Origin: Cytobacillus oceanisediminis
Lineage (GTDB): Bacteria > Bacillota > Bacilli > Bacillales > Cytobacillaceae
Direction: 5' to 3'
Length of the DNA stretch: 64,000 nt
Assembly (NCBI RefSeq): GCF_007830235.1
Contig: NZ_VLKI01000021.1
Location: 21,871-85,870 of the forward strand
Shown: one piece after another, positions 8,513 to 17,617 of the stretch
How the letters are laid out: the number at the start of each line of letters is the position of its first letter
How positions within the stretch are numbered: position 1 is the first letter of the stretch
The notes under the pieces: generated by a model
What the model was told of the DNA's origin: nothing
What the model saw: only the letters and a program-made list of their open reading frames with translations
Databases searched by the model: none
Translations under genes and position numbers: made by a program

Positions 8513-9835
8513 ATGAAAAAAATCACTAAAGCTGTAGTTCCTGCAGCTCTAGCACTGTCAATGATTGCTTCGTCAACAGCTCTTGCAGATCCACAGTCAA
8601 AACCAAATGGGCCGTACATTGAGAATGAACAGAATATTTCTTTATCCAGCTATATGTCAAATGAAGAGCTATATCAGACACTTCAAAAGCTGGAAGCTTC
8701 TTCTAATGGAAAAATGAAGCTTGAAATTGCCGGTTATTCAAACCAGTCTCCTGATGGATACCAAACTGAAGAAGATAAAGGCGAGCCTCTTTACGTTGTA
8801 AAATTCGGGGAAGCAGATCCTAATAAAAAAAGTGTGCTGATCACAACACAAATCCATGGAAATGAACAAATCGGCACAGAAGCGGCTGTTGATATCATCC
8901 AAAAATTATCTTCAAATTCCAAAGAAGTAAATGAAATGCTGGACAAGGTTTCTATCTGGATTATGCCGCGCATTAATCCTGAAGGTGCAGACAACCAGTA
9001 CGAAGGTAAATGGTATCCGACAAGGTATACTCACCAAACGTGGCTGCCTGAGAACATTGACCTTCCTGAAGGTACAACAGCTCCATGGTATTATAACAGT
9101 GACGGTAGTGAAAGAGCTCAGAATAATAATGGACGAGTAGTATATGGAATTCCTGGATACGATCAGAATCGTGACTATAACCCGAACCTGGATTTCAGAG
9201 TGGAAGACCAGGATAAAGATGTAGTGGAAGCTTTCCTAAATGACAGAGCTACCAATAACAGTAACTTCGGCGGATTCTACGTAACAGCAGAAGCCAGAAC
9301 GGTTACAAGTGTTTTCCAGGAGTTACAGCCGGATGTCTATGTAGATGTTCATCACCGCGGTTTCAATACCGTTTCTGACGAAGATAACCGCTCTGTTCCG
9401 ATTCAGCTTGCAGCTGTTGTGGCAGACCCATATACCGATCCATTTACAGGACAGCAATACGAGGTGGATGAAGACGTTCTTAAATTAGGCAAGCAGGTGA
9501 ATGCCCTTGCTGCTCAAACACTGCAGAGAGGCTTCTCCCACTTTGGTGCAATACAGAAATACCCTGATGTAAACCTTCCGGGTACTGCGCTTGGTGCCTT
9601 TGCCTTGAACGATGCAGCGATTATGCTGATGGAAATTAAAGGGCAAAGCCAGACTTTAGGACAGAAACAAGCTGGCATGCTGAAAGAAACTGTTAAGGCA
9701 CCGCTATACGATTTATTCAATGCACTTGCAGATGAATCAATCAATGATGTAGATCCAGCGGTTTATGATGCTATACCGGAATCAACAAACAGAATTACAG
9801 ACCCATCTACTAGAGATACCGAGAAGGATTTTTAA
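8513..9835 (+). CDS. Secreted M14-family zinc carboxypeptidase
   Basis: An N-terminal Sec signal peptide (MKKITKAVVPAALALSMIAS, cleavage near ALA-DP) shows export. The zinc ligands of M14 peptidases are visible as HGNEQ (H115, E118) and DVHHRG (H280); R220 in QNRDYNP and the catalytic glutamate E374 in MLMEIKGQ complete the site. At 440 residues it is a single-domain enzyme with some acidic linker at the end. It likely trims peptides outside the cell; specificity cannot be read from sequence. The ATG follows AGGAGG, and the gene stands alone with its own terminator. Confidence 0.9.
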   Translation: MKKITKAVVPAALALSMIASSTALADPQSKPNGPYIENEQNISLSSYMSNEELYQTLQKLEASSNGKMKLEIAGYSNQSPDGYQTEEDKGEPLYVVKFGEADPNKKSVLITTQIHGNEQIGTEAAVDIIQKLSSNSKEVNEMLDKVSIWIMPRINPEGADNQYEGKWYPTRYTHQTWLPENIDLPEGTTAPWYYNSDGSERAQNNNGRVVYGIPGYDQNRDYNPNLDFRVEDQDKDVVEAFLNDRATNNSNFGGFYVTAEARTVTSVFQELQPDVYVDVHHRGFNTVSDEDNRSVPIQLAAVVADPYTDPFTGQQYEVDEDVLKLGKQVNALAAQTLQRGFSHFGAIQKYPDVNLPGTALGAFALNDAAIMLMEIKGQSQTLGQKQAGMLKETVKAPLYDLFNALADESINDVDPAVYDAIPESTNRITDPSTRDTEKDF

Positions 9836-9842
9836 ATCTAAG

Positions 9843-9877
9843 AACCCCTCCCTTCAAGTGGGTGGGGTTTTATTTTT
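9843..9877 (+). terminator. Terminator of the M14 carboxypeptidase gene
   Basis: AACCCCTCCC pairs with GGGTGGGGTT, followed by TTATTTTT, 8 bp after the stop. Confidence 0.85.
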
Positions 9878-9879
9878 GA

Positions 9880-10116
9880 CTCTGTTAAAGCTTGTTGTTT
9901 TTTAGCACCCTGTTGATTGGAGCGGAAGGTGCGAACTCCTCGAAAATGCATACGCATTTTCTTCGTGCGGTGTTTATTCGATGATGCTTATTCAACGTCC
10001 TGCGGGAGTGCGGTTCAAAGGGAGACCCCGCAGGAGCAAAGCGACGAAGAGCGTCGGACCGCCCGCTGTTCGCTGAGTGCCTCGTGCTGAAATCAACAGG
10101 CAAATTTAACAGAGCC
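9880..10116 (+). repeat. Dispersed Bacillaceae intergenic repeat, copy 2
   Basis: This copy is bounded by CTCTGTTAAAGC at left and TTTAACAGAG at right, a terminal inverted repeat, and contains CACCCTGTTGATTGGAGCGG, GTCCTGCGGGAG, GAGACCCCGCAGG and GAAATCAACAGGCAAA. Its right end abuts the stop codon of the truncated CpdB-like gene at 10117, which suggests that its arrival shortened that gene. Confidence 0.85.
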
Positions 10117-11259
10117 TTATTTTTTATCTTTCAAAAAATCCAAAGTCTCTTTATGGTCTTTTCTCATAATTTGTTCAATTAGCGGATCTGTCGGGACAGC
10201 AGGCATGCTTTTCTTATTGATTGTACGATAAACGGGCCTAATCGAGGATAAGCTGCTTTTAACTTTCCAGCTGCCTTCCTGTTGGACAATTTTTAAATCA
10301 ATGAGTCCCAGGTGGTTGCCCCAATACCCTGCCTGGACGGCAGCAATCCCATTTATGGTCCCCGATTTCAAATCAATCCCTGGCAGCTTTTGCAGTTCAT
10401 CCCTTACAGGGAAGACAGAATGGCTATGGCCAAATAGAATGGCATCAATGCCTTTTACCTTGCTTAGAGCATAGACAGAGTTGCCTTTTTTCTCATCCAA
10501 TCCTTTATCTGATTGCAGTCCAGTGTGGGCAAGAGCCACAATGATATCTGCCCCCTTGCTTTTCATGATCGGGATAAAATGTTCGGCCGTTTCCTTAATA
10601 TTTTTCACCTTCAGATTGCCTCGAAAATATTCTTTATTCCATTCAGCGACAATTGGAGTGATAAAGCCAATTACGCCAATGTTAAGCTTATGCTTCTCCC
10701 CTGCTGTATCTGTCACCTCTTTTTCAAGAATGGTATAGGGATTGAAATAATTAAGATCATCATTTTCAAAATGGTTTCGGTCTTCTACATATATATTGGC
10801 ATTTATATAAGGAAAATTTGCTCCCCTTAAACTTTCTTCCATAAAATCAATTCCATAGTTAAATTCATGGTTCCCCACTGTAGCAGCATCGTATAACAAT
10901 GTGTTCATGGCTTTAAAAACCGGATGGACATTTGCCAGGTCCAACGGATGGCTCCTATAGGCATATTCATCAAGTGCGTTGCCTTCCAATATGTCTCCAT
11001 TATCAAAAAGAAGGGAGTTTGGCACTTCCTTCCTGGCTTGTTTGATCAAGTTCGCCGTTCTGGATAGCCCAAACTCTACCGTCTTTTTTCTATTTTCGTA
11101 ATTATATCCTATCATGTTCCCATGCAGATCAGTCGTTTCCATAAGGCGCAATTGAATGGTTGGAGGCCCGGATACTTGCGCTAGTGTTTGATTCCAGACC
11201 ATCAGCAGGGTCATGAATGACAGTACTATAATTAAAGTTTTTTTCATTCCCTTTTTCAT
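10117..11259 (-). CDS. CpdB/5'-nucleotidase-like metallophosphoesterase, C-terminally shortened
   Basis: The product is a secreted phosphoesterase of the 2',3'-cyclic-nucleotide/5'-nucleotidase family. After a signal peptide it shows the metal-site motifs TTDLHGN (about residue 43), DNGD (about 86), GNHEFNYG (about 128), ALAHTG (about 242) and FGHSHSVFP (about 275). Family members normally carry a second 5'-nucleotidase domain of about 250 residues; here the frame ends after HKETLDFLKDKK, at the linker between the two domains, and a dispersed repeat begins right after the stop. It may therefore be a truncated and possibly inactive enzyme. The ATG follows GGGGGGG. Confidence 0.85.
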   Translation of the reverse strand: MKKGMKKTLIIVLSFMTLLMVWNQTLAQVSGPPTIQLRLMETTDLHGNMIGYNYENRKKTVEFGLSRTANLIKQARKEVPNSLLFDNGDILEGNALDEYAYRSHPLDLANVHPVFKAMNTLLYDAATVGNHEFNYGIDFMEESLRGANFPYINANIYVEDRNHFENDDLNYFNPYTILEKEVTDTAGEKHKLNIGVIGFITPIVAEWNKEYFRGNLKVKNIKETAEHFIPIMKSKGADIIVALAHTGLQSDKGLDEKKGNSVYALSKVKGIDAILFGHSHSVFPVRDELQKLPGIDLKSGTINGIAAVQAGYWGNHLGLIDLKIVQQEGSWKVKSSLSSIRPVYRTINKKSMPAVPTDPLIEQIMRKDHKETLDFLKDKK

Positions 11260-11380
11260 TCCATCCCCCCCAGATGATTAATGGACTAGTTTTTTTATTT
11301 TCTCTTGATATTAGAAAATTAATCAGGGATTGGGAACTTCAGAAAAAAGAATAAAAAAGGAAATTTTTTAAGCTTTTTCA

Positions 11381-11491
11381 TTGCCAAGCGAAAAGGTTAA
11401 ATTTCATTATTCATATCATACTCTTCTTGCCGGCATGTTTGCCTTTTTTGTTATTGGTTTGCTGATTAAGGAGTATTTGTTCATTAGTTAA
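11381..11491 (+). CDS. Possible 36-residue membrane peptide
   Basis: A short frame from TTG 11381 encodes a peptide with a charged start (PSEKVKFHYSYHT) and one hydrophobic helix (LLAGMFAFFVIGLLI). An AAAAAGGAAA stretch lies too far upstream for a good ribosome site. It overlaps the tail of the convergent SDR gene by 4 bp. It is not recognised and may be chance. Confidence 0.25.
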   Translation: MPSEKVKFHYSYHTLLAGMFAFFVIGLLIKEYLFIS

Positions 11492-12342
11492 TTTTTGTAT
11501 AAAGTTTTCATCATTACTTTTTCCCAACTCTTCCAGCTGAGCATATTTTTTAAATTAATTCTTGTTCGAACACCTTTTCCAACTGGGTATCTTAAAGCTG
11601 GATTTTCTTCCAAAACAATACTGGCCGCCTTTTTTGCTACTATGATTGGATCTTCATAGAAAGGCTCGCTTTTATCAAGATAATCTTGAATTTTTCTCAT
11701 ATAAGCATAATATGGCGAGTCTTTTTTCATTGATTGCTCCGTTACTTTTTTTCCTGTTGTCCAAATGCCTGTTCTAAAAGAGCCTGGTTCAATTAGAACG
11801 ATATTTACGCCAAAAGGCTTCATTTCAAGCCTTAAAGATTCGCCCCAGCCTTCGATCGCATACTTTGAGGCGGCATATGGAGATAAACCGGGAAATCCTA
11901 CTCTTCCGCTAATGGAACTTATATTGATGATCGTCCCCTTTCTTTGTTTACGCATAAACGGAAGAACCGCTTGTGTAACAGCTATTGTTCCAAAAACATT
12001 TGTTTCAAATTGGCTTCTATATTCGTCAAGCGGAATCTCCTCTACAAAGCCTGCACCGGCATAGCCTGCGTTATTAATAAGGACATCCACTGATGGGAGA
12101 TTGTTTAGTAAAGCTTTTAGATCCTCTATCGACTCTGCTGAGGTAACATCCAATTTGTGGATGGAGATTTGCCCCTGTACTCTTTCCATATTTGCTTTTT
12201 CCATTAATAAATTTCTTTTTTCCATGTTCCTCATTGTCGCAATGACATGAAAGTTATTTTTAGCTAATTCAATGGCCATTAAGATTCCAAAACCACTGGA
12301 ACAGCCGGTTATAACTGCATATTTCTTATTCAAACCCATCAT
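11488..12342 (-). CDS. Short-chain dehydrogenase/reductase
   Basis: A classical SDR: the Rossmann nucleotide motif TGCSSGFG lies near the start, NNAGYAGAG follows near residue 85, a catalytic serine lies in NISSISG, and YAASKYA gives the Tyr-x3-Lys pair. PGSFRTGIW follows the fold's usual exit. The 285-residue protein starts at tandem ATGs (12342 or 12339) with AAAGG immediately upstream; a longer frame to 12462 lacks such support and would overlap the divergent gene. The substrate is unknown. Confidence 0.88.
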   Translation of the reverse strand: MMGLNKKYAVITGCSSGFGILMAIELAKNNFHVIATMRNMEKRNLLMEKANMERVQGQISIHKLDVTSAESIEDLKALLNNLPSVDVLINNAGYAGAGFVEEIPLDEYRSQFETNVFGTIAVTQAVLPFMRKQRKGTIINISSISGRVGFPGLSPYAASKYAIEGWGESLRLEMKPFGVNIVLIEPGSFRTGIWTTGKKVTEQSMKKDSPYYAYMRKIQDYLDKSEPFYEDPIIVAKKAASIVLEENPALRYPVGKGVRTRINLKNMLSWKSWEKVMMKTLYKN

Positions 12343-12444
12343 CCTTTGTCCATGTGCTGAAGTTTTTATTTTAATGCTGCAATTAGTTATATAATTAAAA
12401 TAGAAAGTATTATAAAATAATAAATAAAATGAAATTTTAAGAGG

Positions 12445-12789
12445 ATGAACAAGTTGGCACACATATTATTTAGCATATTGTTCCTAGTATCTGGTTTGTC
12501 TTCATCTTTGCAGCAAACGTCGGAATTGTGCAAATGGATTGATTCCGATGAACAAATCATTGGAGATTCCATCGTAAATGATGCAGCTGTTCTAAAAAAT
12601 GCTGCGTCGAAAAATGCTTCCGTGGCTGCTTTTATGAAACTTGCCGCGAAAGTTTTTACTCTTAATGATATGAAACGAAACAAGCTTGAATTAGCTGGTT
12701 TTGTTCTTGTTCCTAAAAGCCATAATTACATGACTCCCCATAAGTTTCAGAGCAACTACCTCCACATAGGCAGAGGGATTTCTATATGA
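12445..12789 (+). CDS. Small secreted or membrane-anchored hypothetical protein
   Basis: The 114-residue product begins with a signal-like segment (LAHILFSILFLVSGLSSS) and continues with an alanine-rich helical part (NDAAVLKNAASKNASVAAF). I do not recognise it. AAGAGG touches the ATG at 12445, while a TTG at 12454 has better spacing, so the real start may be the TTG. It lies divergent from the SDR and 28 bp ahead of the AI-2E permease on the same strand, possibly in one transcript. Confidence 0.5.
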   Translation: MNKLAHILFSILFLVSGLSSSLQQTSELCKWIDSDEQIIGDSIVNDAAVLKNAASKNASVAAFMKLAAKVFTLNDMKRNKLELAGFVLVPKSHNYMTPHKFQSNYLHIGRGISI

Positions 12790-12817
12790 AAAAGAAGAGA
12801 AGTGTGGAGGATTGACA

Positions 12818-13843
12818 ATGGAAAGCTTGAAATCATTTATTAACCATAATGGTTTAAAACGTTTTATCATCTTTGGGATTATTGTTCTGGTGCTTTATTT
12901 GCTAAGAAGCATGATCAACTTGATCCTGATTACCTTTATTTTTTCATTCCTGATGGACAGGCTTGTGAAGCTGGTTTTATCAAGATTTAAACTAAATAGG
13001 AAGCTGACGGTAGTAAGTCTATACCTAGCGATTATTGGCATGTTGTCAATAGGGATTACAAAATACCTGCCCCTTATTGTATCGGAAATATCACAGCTTT
13101 TCACGCAGGTTGAAAGCTTTTACACGCAGAAGCATGACAATATTGTTATCACTTATATGGTTCAAATGCTCGAAACAAATGAGATTTCGAAATATTTGGA
13201 GCAAGGGTTTGCGTTTTTGCTGCAATACTTTTCAGATGTTAGCCATATTGCTGTCCAGGTTATGCTCTCCTTGATCCTGAGTTTGTTTTTCCTGCTTGAA
13301 AAACCAAAGCTCGTTGAGTTTACAATAAAATTTAAGTATAGCAAAATTTCAGACTTTTATAATGAAATCGAATACTTTGGCAAAAAATTCGTGCAAACGT
13401 TTGGAAAGGTTATAGAGGCGCAGTTTGTCATTGCGCTTGTCAATTGCACATTAACGACACTTGCACTATGGATTATGGGTTTCCCTCACCTTATGGGGCT
13501 ATCGATTCTCATATTTCTGCTAGGTCTTATTCCTGTAGCCGGTGTGATCATTTCTCTTATTCCGCTTAGTACAATCGCCTATTCACTTGGTGGTTTCATC
13601 CAAGTATTTTATATACTTATTGTCATAATGGTCATACATGCGATTGAAGCGTATATCCTAAATCCTAAGCTAATGTCGTCAAAAACGGATTTGCCTGTAT
13701 TTTATACTTTTATCGTCCTGATTTTTTCGGAGCATTTCTTCGGCGTTTGGGGACTGATTGTTGGCATTCCAGTATTCGTCTTTCTTCTTGATGTGCTTGG
13801 TGTTAAAAACAACCCACCGAAAACACCTGTAAAAGCAGCCTGA
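12818..13843 (+). CDS. AI-2E family transporter
   Basis: A polytopic inner-membrane protein of about 341 residues with the family's layout: two N-terminal helices, a long polar loop (residues about 90-150) and five to six C-terminal helices with LLGLIPVAGVIISLIPL and the AYILNPKLMS motif. Family members export varied small solutes, some with Na+/H+ exchange activity; the name reflects E. coli TqsA and does not prove AI-2 transport. ATG 12818 has GGAGG seven bases upstream, better than the TTG at 12812. Confidence 0.88.
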   Translation: MESLKSFINHNGLKRFIIFGIIVLVLYLLRSMINLILITFIFSFLMDRLVKLVLSRFKLNRKLTVVSLYLAIIGMLSIGITKYLPLIVSEISQLFTQVESFYTQKHDNIVITYMVQMLETNEISKYLEQGFAFLLQYFSDVSHIAVQVMLSLILSLFFLLEKPKLVEFTIKFKYSKISDFYNEIEYFGKKFVQTFGKVIEAQFVIALVNCTLTTLALWIMGFPHLMGLSILIFLLGLIPVAGVIISLIPLSTIAYSLGGFIQVFYILIVIMVIHAIEAYILNPKLMSSKTDLPVFYTFIVLIFSEHFFGVWGLIVGIPVFVFLLDVLGVKNNPPKTPVKAA

Positions 13844-13850
13844 TCTAGTA

Positions 13851-13888
13851 AAAAACACACAGTTAAAAGAAGCTGTGTGTTTTTTTTA
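13851..13888. terminator. Convergent-gene terminator
   Basis: AAAACACACAG pairs with CTGTGTGTTTT with T-runs on both strands. It serves the AI-2E permease and, in reverse, the HIT gene. Confidence 0.88.
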
Positions 13889-13892
13889 GATC

Positions 13893-14300
13893 TTATTTCA
13901 CTGCTGCTCTTTTATTATCCGGTTTCTTAAGCCAATGCCTTAACCCTTTACCCGCATGCGGCTCATCATTATATCTTGGGATAACGTGAAGATGACTGTG
14001 CAAGATGGTTTGGTTAGATGCCTGACCAACATTCCAGCCAAGAGTGTAGCCATCCGGTGAGAATTTTTTATCAACGTATTCCTTTGCTTTTTGCAATAAT
14101 TCATTTGTATCGTTCCACTCTTCAGCAGTTAAGTGAAAGGCATCTTTATGGTGGGCTTTAGGCACAATGACTCCGCTTCCCTCTAATACATCCTGCTCCT
14201 TATTATGCTGAAGGAAATAACATGTATTGTTTTCAAAAATAATATGCTGATCTGGATCTCTATGAGGGGAGCAAAATGGGCAATTCTCCTGATTGGTCAT
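13893..14300 (-). CDS. HIT-family hydrolase
   Basis: A 135-residue histidine-triad protein. The nucleotide-site motif HSHLHVIPR lies at about residues 101-109, and an N-terminal CPFC (residues 7-10) plus a later histidine suggests a structural zinc. HIT proteins hydrolyse nucleoside phosphoramidates or dinucleotides. It follows the P-loop gene with no gap, and its ribosome site AAAGGAAATG lies inside that gene, so the two are probably translated from one message. Confidence 0.9.
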   Translation of the reverse strand: MTNQENCPFCSPHRDPDQHIIFENNTCYFLQHNKEQDVLEGSGVIVPKAHHKDAFHLTAEEWNDTNELLQKAKEYVDKKFSPDGYTLGWNVGQASNQTILHSHLHVIPRYNDEPHAGKGLRHWLKKPDNKRAAVK

Positions 14301-15149
14301 CTAATCATTTCCTTTCCGATTAAGATGGTTGGTCAACAAAGCTTCAATTTTGCTTTTATGTAGGATCTTATCGAAAGAAGAGTTATCAACTATTGATTTT
14401 CTTATAGATAACTCATTAAGTATTTCCGATTCTAGTTCTCTTCTCGCTTCCAGTACTTTTATAGTGCCTTCCACTCCTGCTAAATGGTTCAACTTGCCAT
14501 GGCCTTGATTTATATAATAGTTGATAAAATCTTCCGACCAGCTTTGCGGCCGTTCTTTGATGGCTTTTTTGAAGGAATAACCTAGGTCCATTTGATTGAT
14601 ATAAATTAAAACTGGATTAAGTTCTCTTATTGATTTTTGGAGTTTCAAAACATAATCTTTGACCATTTTATTTGACGCACCGTATTTAACCATCCCAACC
14701 GTAACCGGATTTTGGATAAAACAGCACTCAAAAATATAAACCTTGTTTTCCTTCGTGGCAAGCTCTCCAAACCGTTTCCAATTTTCCGTAATAAGCTTAA
14801 TGTTCAAATCCAGTGGAAGTTCATAGATGTCATGTTTAAAGACTCTTTCAAAAAAACCATCCGGAGTGCTGCTTCCCAACTTTTGATATGGCAAGAAATA
14901 TCCATCATCCTTTTGAAATCCTTTTTCATTAAGAAGGACTTTTATGGATGGAAAATCTGCTAACAGGCTATGCCACTCTCTTTTTGAAAAATAAGCGACC
15001 CCATCAAAATCGGCAGGGTGGTCGAGATTTCCCTCTAAAAATAGATTTGTTTCAATCCCTTTTTGTTTCAAAATTTCAGCTGCCATTAAGGCGGTTGTCG
15101 ATTTACCAGAACCGGGAAGCCCTTCAATTAAAATTAATTTTGTATTCAT
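14301..15149 (-). CDS. P-loop NTPase, predicted kinase
   Basis: The 282-residue protein has an N-terminal Walker A motif GLPGSGKST (residues 10-18) and a thymidylate-kinase-like fold pattern: a hydrophobic Walker B-like strand ending in FECCF (about 129) and an IYINQMD segment near 181. Substrate and role are unknown. It sits directly ahead of the HIT gene, a pairing that may mean linked nucleotide chemistry (inference). ATG 15149 has AAGGTGAT upstream. Confidence 0.75.
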   Translation of the reverse strand: MNTKLILIEGLPGSGKSTTALMAAEILKQKGIETNLFLEGNLDHPADFDGVAYFSKREWHSLLADFPSIKVLLNEKGFQKDDGYFLPYQKLGSSTPDGFFERVFKHDIYELPLDLNIKLITENWKRFGELATKENKVYIFECCFIQNPVTVGMVKYGASNKMVKDYVLKLQKSIRELNPVLIYINQMDLGYSFKKAIKERPQSWSEDFINYYINQGHGKLNHLAGVEGTIKVLEARRELESEILNELSIRKSIVDNSSFDKILHKSKIEALLTNHLNRKGND

Positions 15150-15199
15150 AAATCACCTTCAAAATGTTCTAAATTCTTCCTATATTGTAATACATAAAT

Positions 15200-15231
15200 A
15201 AAAAAACAAACAGCACTTAAAGGCTGTTTGT
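15200..15231 (-). terminator. Terminator of the DUF302 gene
   Basis: On the minus strand ACAAACAGC pairs with GCTGTTTGT, followed by TTTTTT. Confidence 0.85.
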
Positions 15232-15366
15232 CTGTTGTATAATATGTTTTTTTATCTTACCGCATACCGTACTAACAAGCTCTTCAATGGAATGGACACC
15301 TATTTTTAACTATTTTTAAAAACGTAATAAAGAATACAGGGAAGAAACTCCCAGATTGACCAGTAC

Positions 15367-15753
15367 TTAGATTGATTTATCCAGGCAGCCAATCAGGCGG
15401 TTCTCGATGTCAGCTGCCATCTCTTTTAAATTTTGATTATCAATCATGCTGATAAGCGCAGTCGGCTTTGGCAAGCCAATTTTCGTTTGGCCGCCTTCTT
15501 TGTAAACAACGATTTTACAAGGAAGGAAATAGCCAGCCATTTTTTCTTCTTTCAGAACGCGCTCAGCTTCCTTGGGATTGCAGACCTCAAGTACCTTATA
15601 CTCCTCATCCAGCTCGAAGCCCTTTTCTCCAAGCTTTTCTTTAATATCAAACATCCATAATACGCCAAACTTTTCTTCCTTCAGCTGCTTTTCCAGTTCC
15701 GAAATTGCTTCCTCAATGGATTTGTTTGTTTCTACCGTATAAGCAAAGTTCAT
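15367..15753 (-). CDS. DUF302 domain protein
   Basis: The 128-residue cytoplasmic protein matches the DUF302 pattern: a helix-rich start (SIEEAISELEKQLKEEKFGV), LWMFDIKEKLGEKG, the EVCNPKEAERVL block and GYFLPCKIVVYKEG. The molecular role of DUF302 is unknown; the fold resembles TATA-box-binding-like and BolA-like small domains in some descriptions, which I cannot test here. I choose ATG 15753 with AAAGGTGG upstream over a frame opening at 15774. Confidence 0.85.
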   Translation of the reverse strand: MNFAYTVETNKSIEEAISELEKQLKEEKFGVLWMFDIKEKLGEKGFELDEEYKVLEVCNPKEAERVLKEEKMAGYFLPCKIVVYKEGGQTKIGLPKPTALISMIDNQNLKEMAADIENRLIGCLDKSI

Positions 15754-16039
15754 AGCAACCACCTTTATTAACATATTTGTTTTAATTAACCCACATACTA
15801 AATAGGGTATTACCCTCTACCCCATCGTTTTTAATATAAACACCGGTGTCCATTTTTACGAAGGAAGATATAGGACGATGTTATTTAGCTAAGGGACGCA
15901 GGGGAAAAATCACGGGTTTCGAAAGCTGCTTTAATGTACGGTTATTTTGGTTTAGGAGACTGTTCTTGTGGAAGTCTTTTTGGTGTCGTCGCCTTGGCCG
16001 TCTATGACGACTGTATTCTTGTTGAAATATATATCAAGT

Positions 16040-17104
16040 TTAACGATTACTTTGTATTTCTTTAATTAGGACAGATAGTGCATCTCCCATTGGGGAGGTT
16101 TGCATGCTAATGATTTTTTCCCGGTTTTTTTCGAGGTTTTCCAATGATTCAATAAGACTGTTTTTAGTTAATTTCTCTTCGTCCAATGTCAATGAGTAGC
16201 CTTTTTTTGTAAAAGCTTCCGCATTTAAAATCTGGTCGCCTCTGCTTTGTTTTTTTGTCAGAGGTATTATAAGCATGGGGATTTTCAAAGCCAGAAATTC
16301 AAAAATGGCATTTGACCCTCCCCTTGTAACGATTGTGTCGGTAGCTGCCAGGATATCAGACAGCTCTTCGTTTACATACTCGAATTGCCGATAGCTTGTG
16401 GTGTTATCTAAACTGTCATCTTTTTGCCCTTTTCCGCATAGGTGGACGATTTGGTATTTGGCGGTGAGCTCCTGAAGTGAATCCCTTACTGTTTCATTTA
16501 TTTTTTTAGCTCCCAAGCTTCCCCCCATTACCGTCAAAATTGGCCGTTCTTTTGTAAAACCAAGATACTTTTTTCCTCTTTCCTTATCACCAGAAAAAAT
16601 CTCTTTCCTGATAGGAGATCCGATTACGACCGTTTTATTAGCTGGAAAATGCTTTGCTGCCTCTTCAAAAGAGGTGAAGATTTTTGTGGAAAAACGCTGG
16701 GAAATTTTATTGGCCAACCCTGGAGTCAAATCGCTTTCATGAATATAAATAGGGATTTTTAAAGAGCTGGCGGCAATGATAACGGGAACAGAAACAAAGC
16801 CGCCCTTTGAAAAAACAAGCTTTGGGTTTATTTTTTTCAGTAAGCTTCTTGCTTCCATAATCCCTTTTAAAACACGAAAAACATCCTTCACATTTTCTGC
16901 ATCCATATATCTTCGAAGTTTTCCGCTGCTTATCCCGTAATAAGGAAGCCCCATTTTTGTAATCAACTCTTTTTCTATGCCTTTTTTCGAGCCTATATAA
17001 TGGACCTTCCATTCATTTTTTGATAGTTCATTTATTATGGCGATATTTGGGGTCACATGACCTGCAGAACCGCCGCCTGTAAAAACGATTGATTGTTTGT
17101 TCAT
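16040..17104 (-). CDS. murG: MurG-type UDP-GlcNAc transferase
   Basis: MurG adds GlcNAc to lipid I to make lipid II. The 354-residue product has the glycine-rich GGGSAGHVTPN (residues 10-20), FSKGGFVSVP, HESDLTPGLAN, VMGGSLGAKKIN and the UDP-sugar site TRGGSNAIFEFLALKIPMLI. It stands alone, away from any dcw cluster, and its PLTKKQSRGDQILNAE differs from the usual SRNHQ-type wording, so this may be a second MurG paralogue as found in some Bacillus genomes. That point is inference because the rest of the genome is not visible. Confidence 0.88.
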   Translation of the reverse strand: MNKQSIVFTGGGSAGHVTPNIAIINELSKNEWKVHYIGSKKGIEKELITKMGLPYYGISSGKLRRYMDAENVKDVFRVLKGIMEARSLLKKINPKLVFSKGGFVSVPVIIAASSLKIPIYIHESDLTPGLANKISQRFSTKIFTSFEEAAKHFPANKTVVIGSPIRKEIFSGDKERGKKYLGFTKERPILTVMGGSLGAKKINETVRDSLQELTAKYQIVHLCGKGQKDDSLDNTTSYRQFEYVNEELSDILAATDTIVTRGGSNAIFEFLALKIPMLIIPLTKKQSRGDQILNAEAFTKKGYSLTLDEEKLTKNSLIESLENLEKNREKIISMQTSPMGDALSVLIKEIQSNR

Positions 17105-17213
17105 TTTATACCTGCCTATAAAGATTTAATATCACTATTATAATTTATGCTGAGTTGCAAGAGAAGGTAAAAACTGGGTTCCTGTTGAATTAAAAGGTTA
17201 TTGTTTTGAAGGA

Positions 17214-17600
17214 GTGAGACTTTTAAAGAAATGGATTATCTCGTTCATCGTTTTGTTTGCAGCCTTAGCAGGATCCTTATTTTACTCAAAAATTTATTAC
17301 CCCGACCTTCCGATCGAATCGATTACGAAGCGTGAAGCAGCAGCGAAAGGAGAAAAAAGCGTCCGCAAAGTTACGAAGCTTGCAGAGGAAAACAACACAG
17401 TTTGGTATGTGGCACAAATGGAACAAGGAAAAGGGTATGACCTAATGAAAGAAAAGATGGCGGAAAGCGGCTGGAGCTTTATTGAGCAAAACGGAGCAGG
17501 TTTCTTTTTTGAAAAAGGCGGAGAGACGCTTATTGTAAACAGCCAAATGTGGACTGGCAAATATGTTCTATTCAGTTTGCCAAATGAAAGAGGCCGATGA
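17214..17600 (+). CDS. Small membrane-anchored hypothetical protein
   Basis: The 128-residue product has one N-terminal membrane helix (WIISFIVLFAALAGSLFYS) and a soluble remainder of alternating strands and helices (WYVAQMEQGKGYDLMKEKMAESGW). I do not recognise the family. The start is a GTG at 17214 that overlaps its own GAAGGAG site, so the exact start is uncertain. It converges on ykkD with only 17 bp between them. Confidence 0.65.
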   Translation: MRLLKKWIISFIVLFAALAGSLFYSKIYYPDLPIESITKREAAAKGEKSVRKVTKLAEENNTVWYVAQMEQGKGYDLMKEKMAESGWSFIEQNGAGFFFEKGGETLIVNSQMWTGKYVLFSLPNERGR

Positions 17601-17617
17601 TTATACCGGCCACTTTT

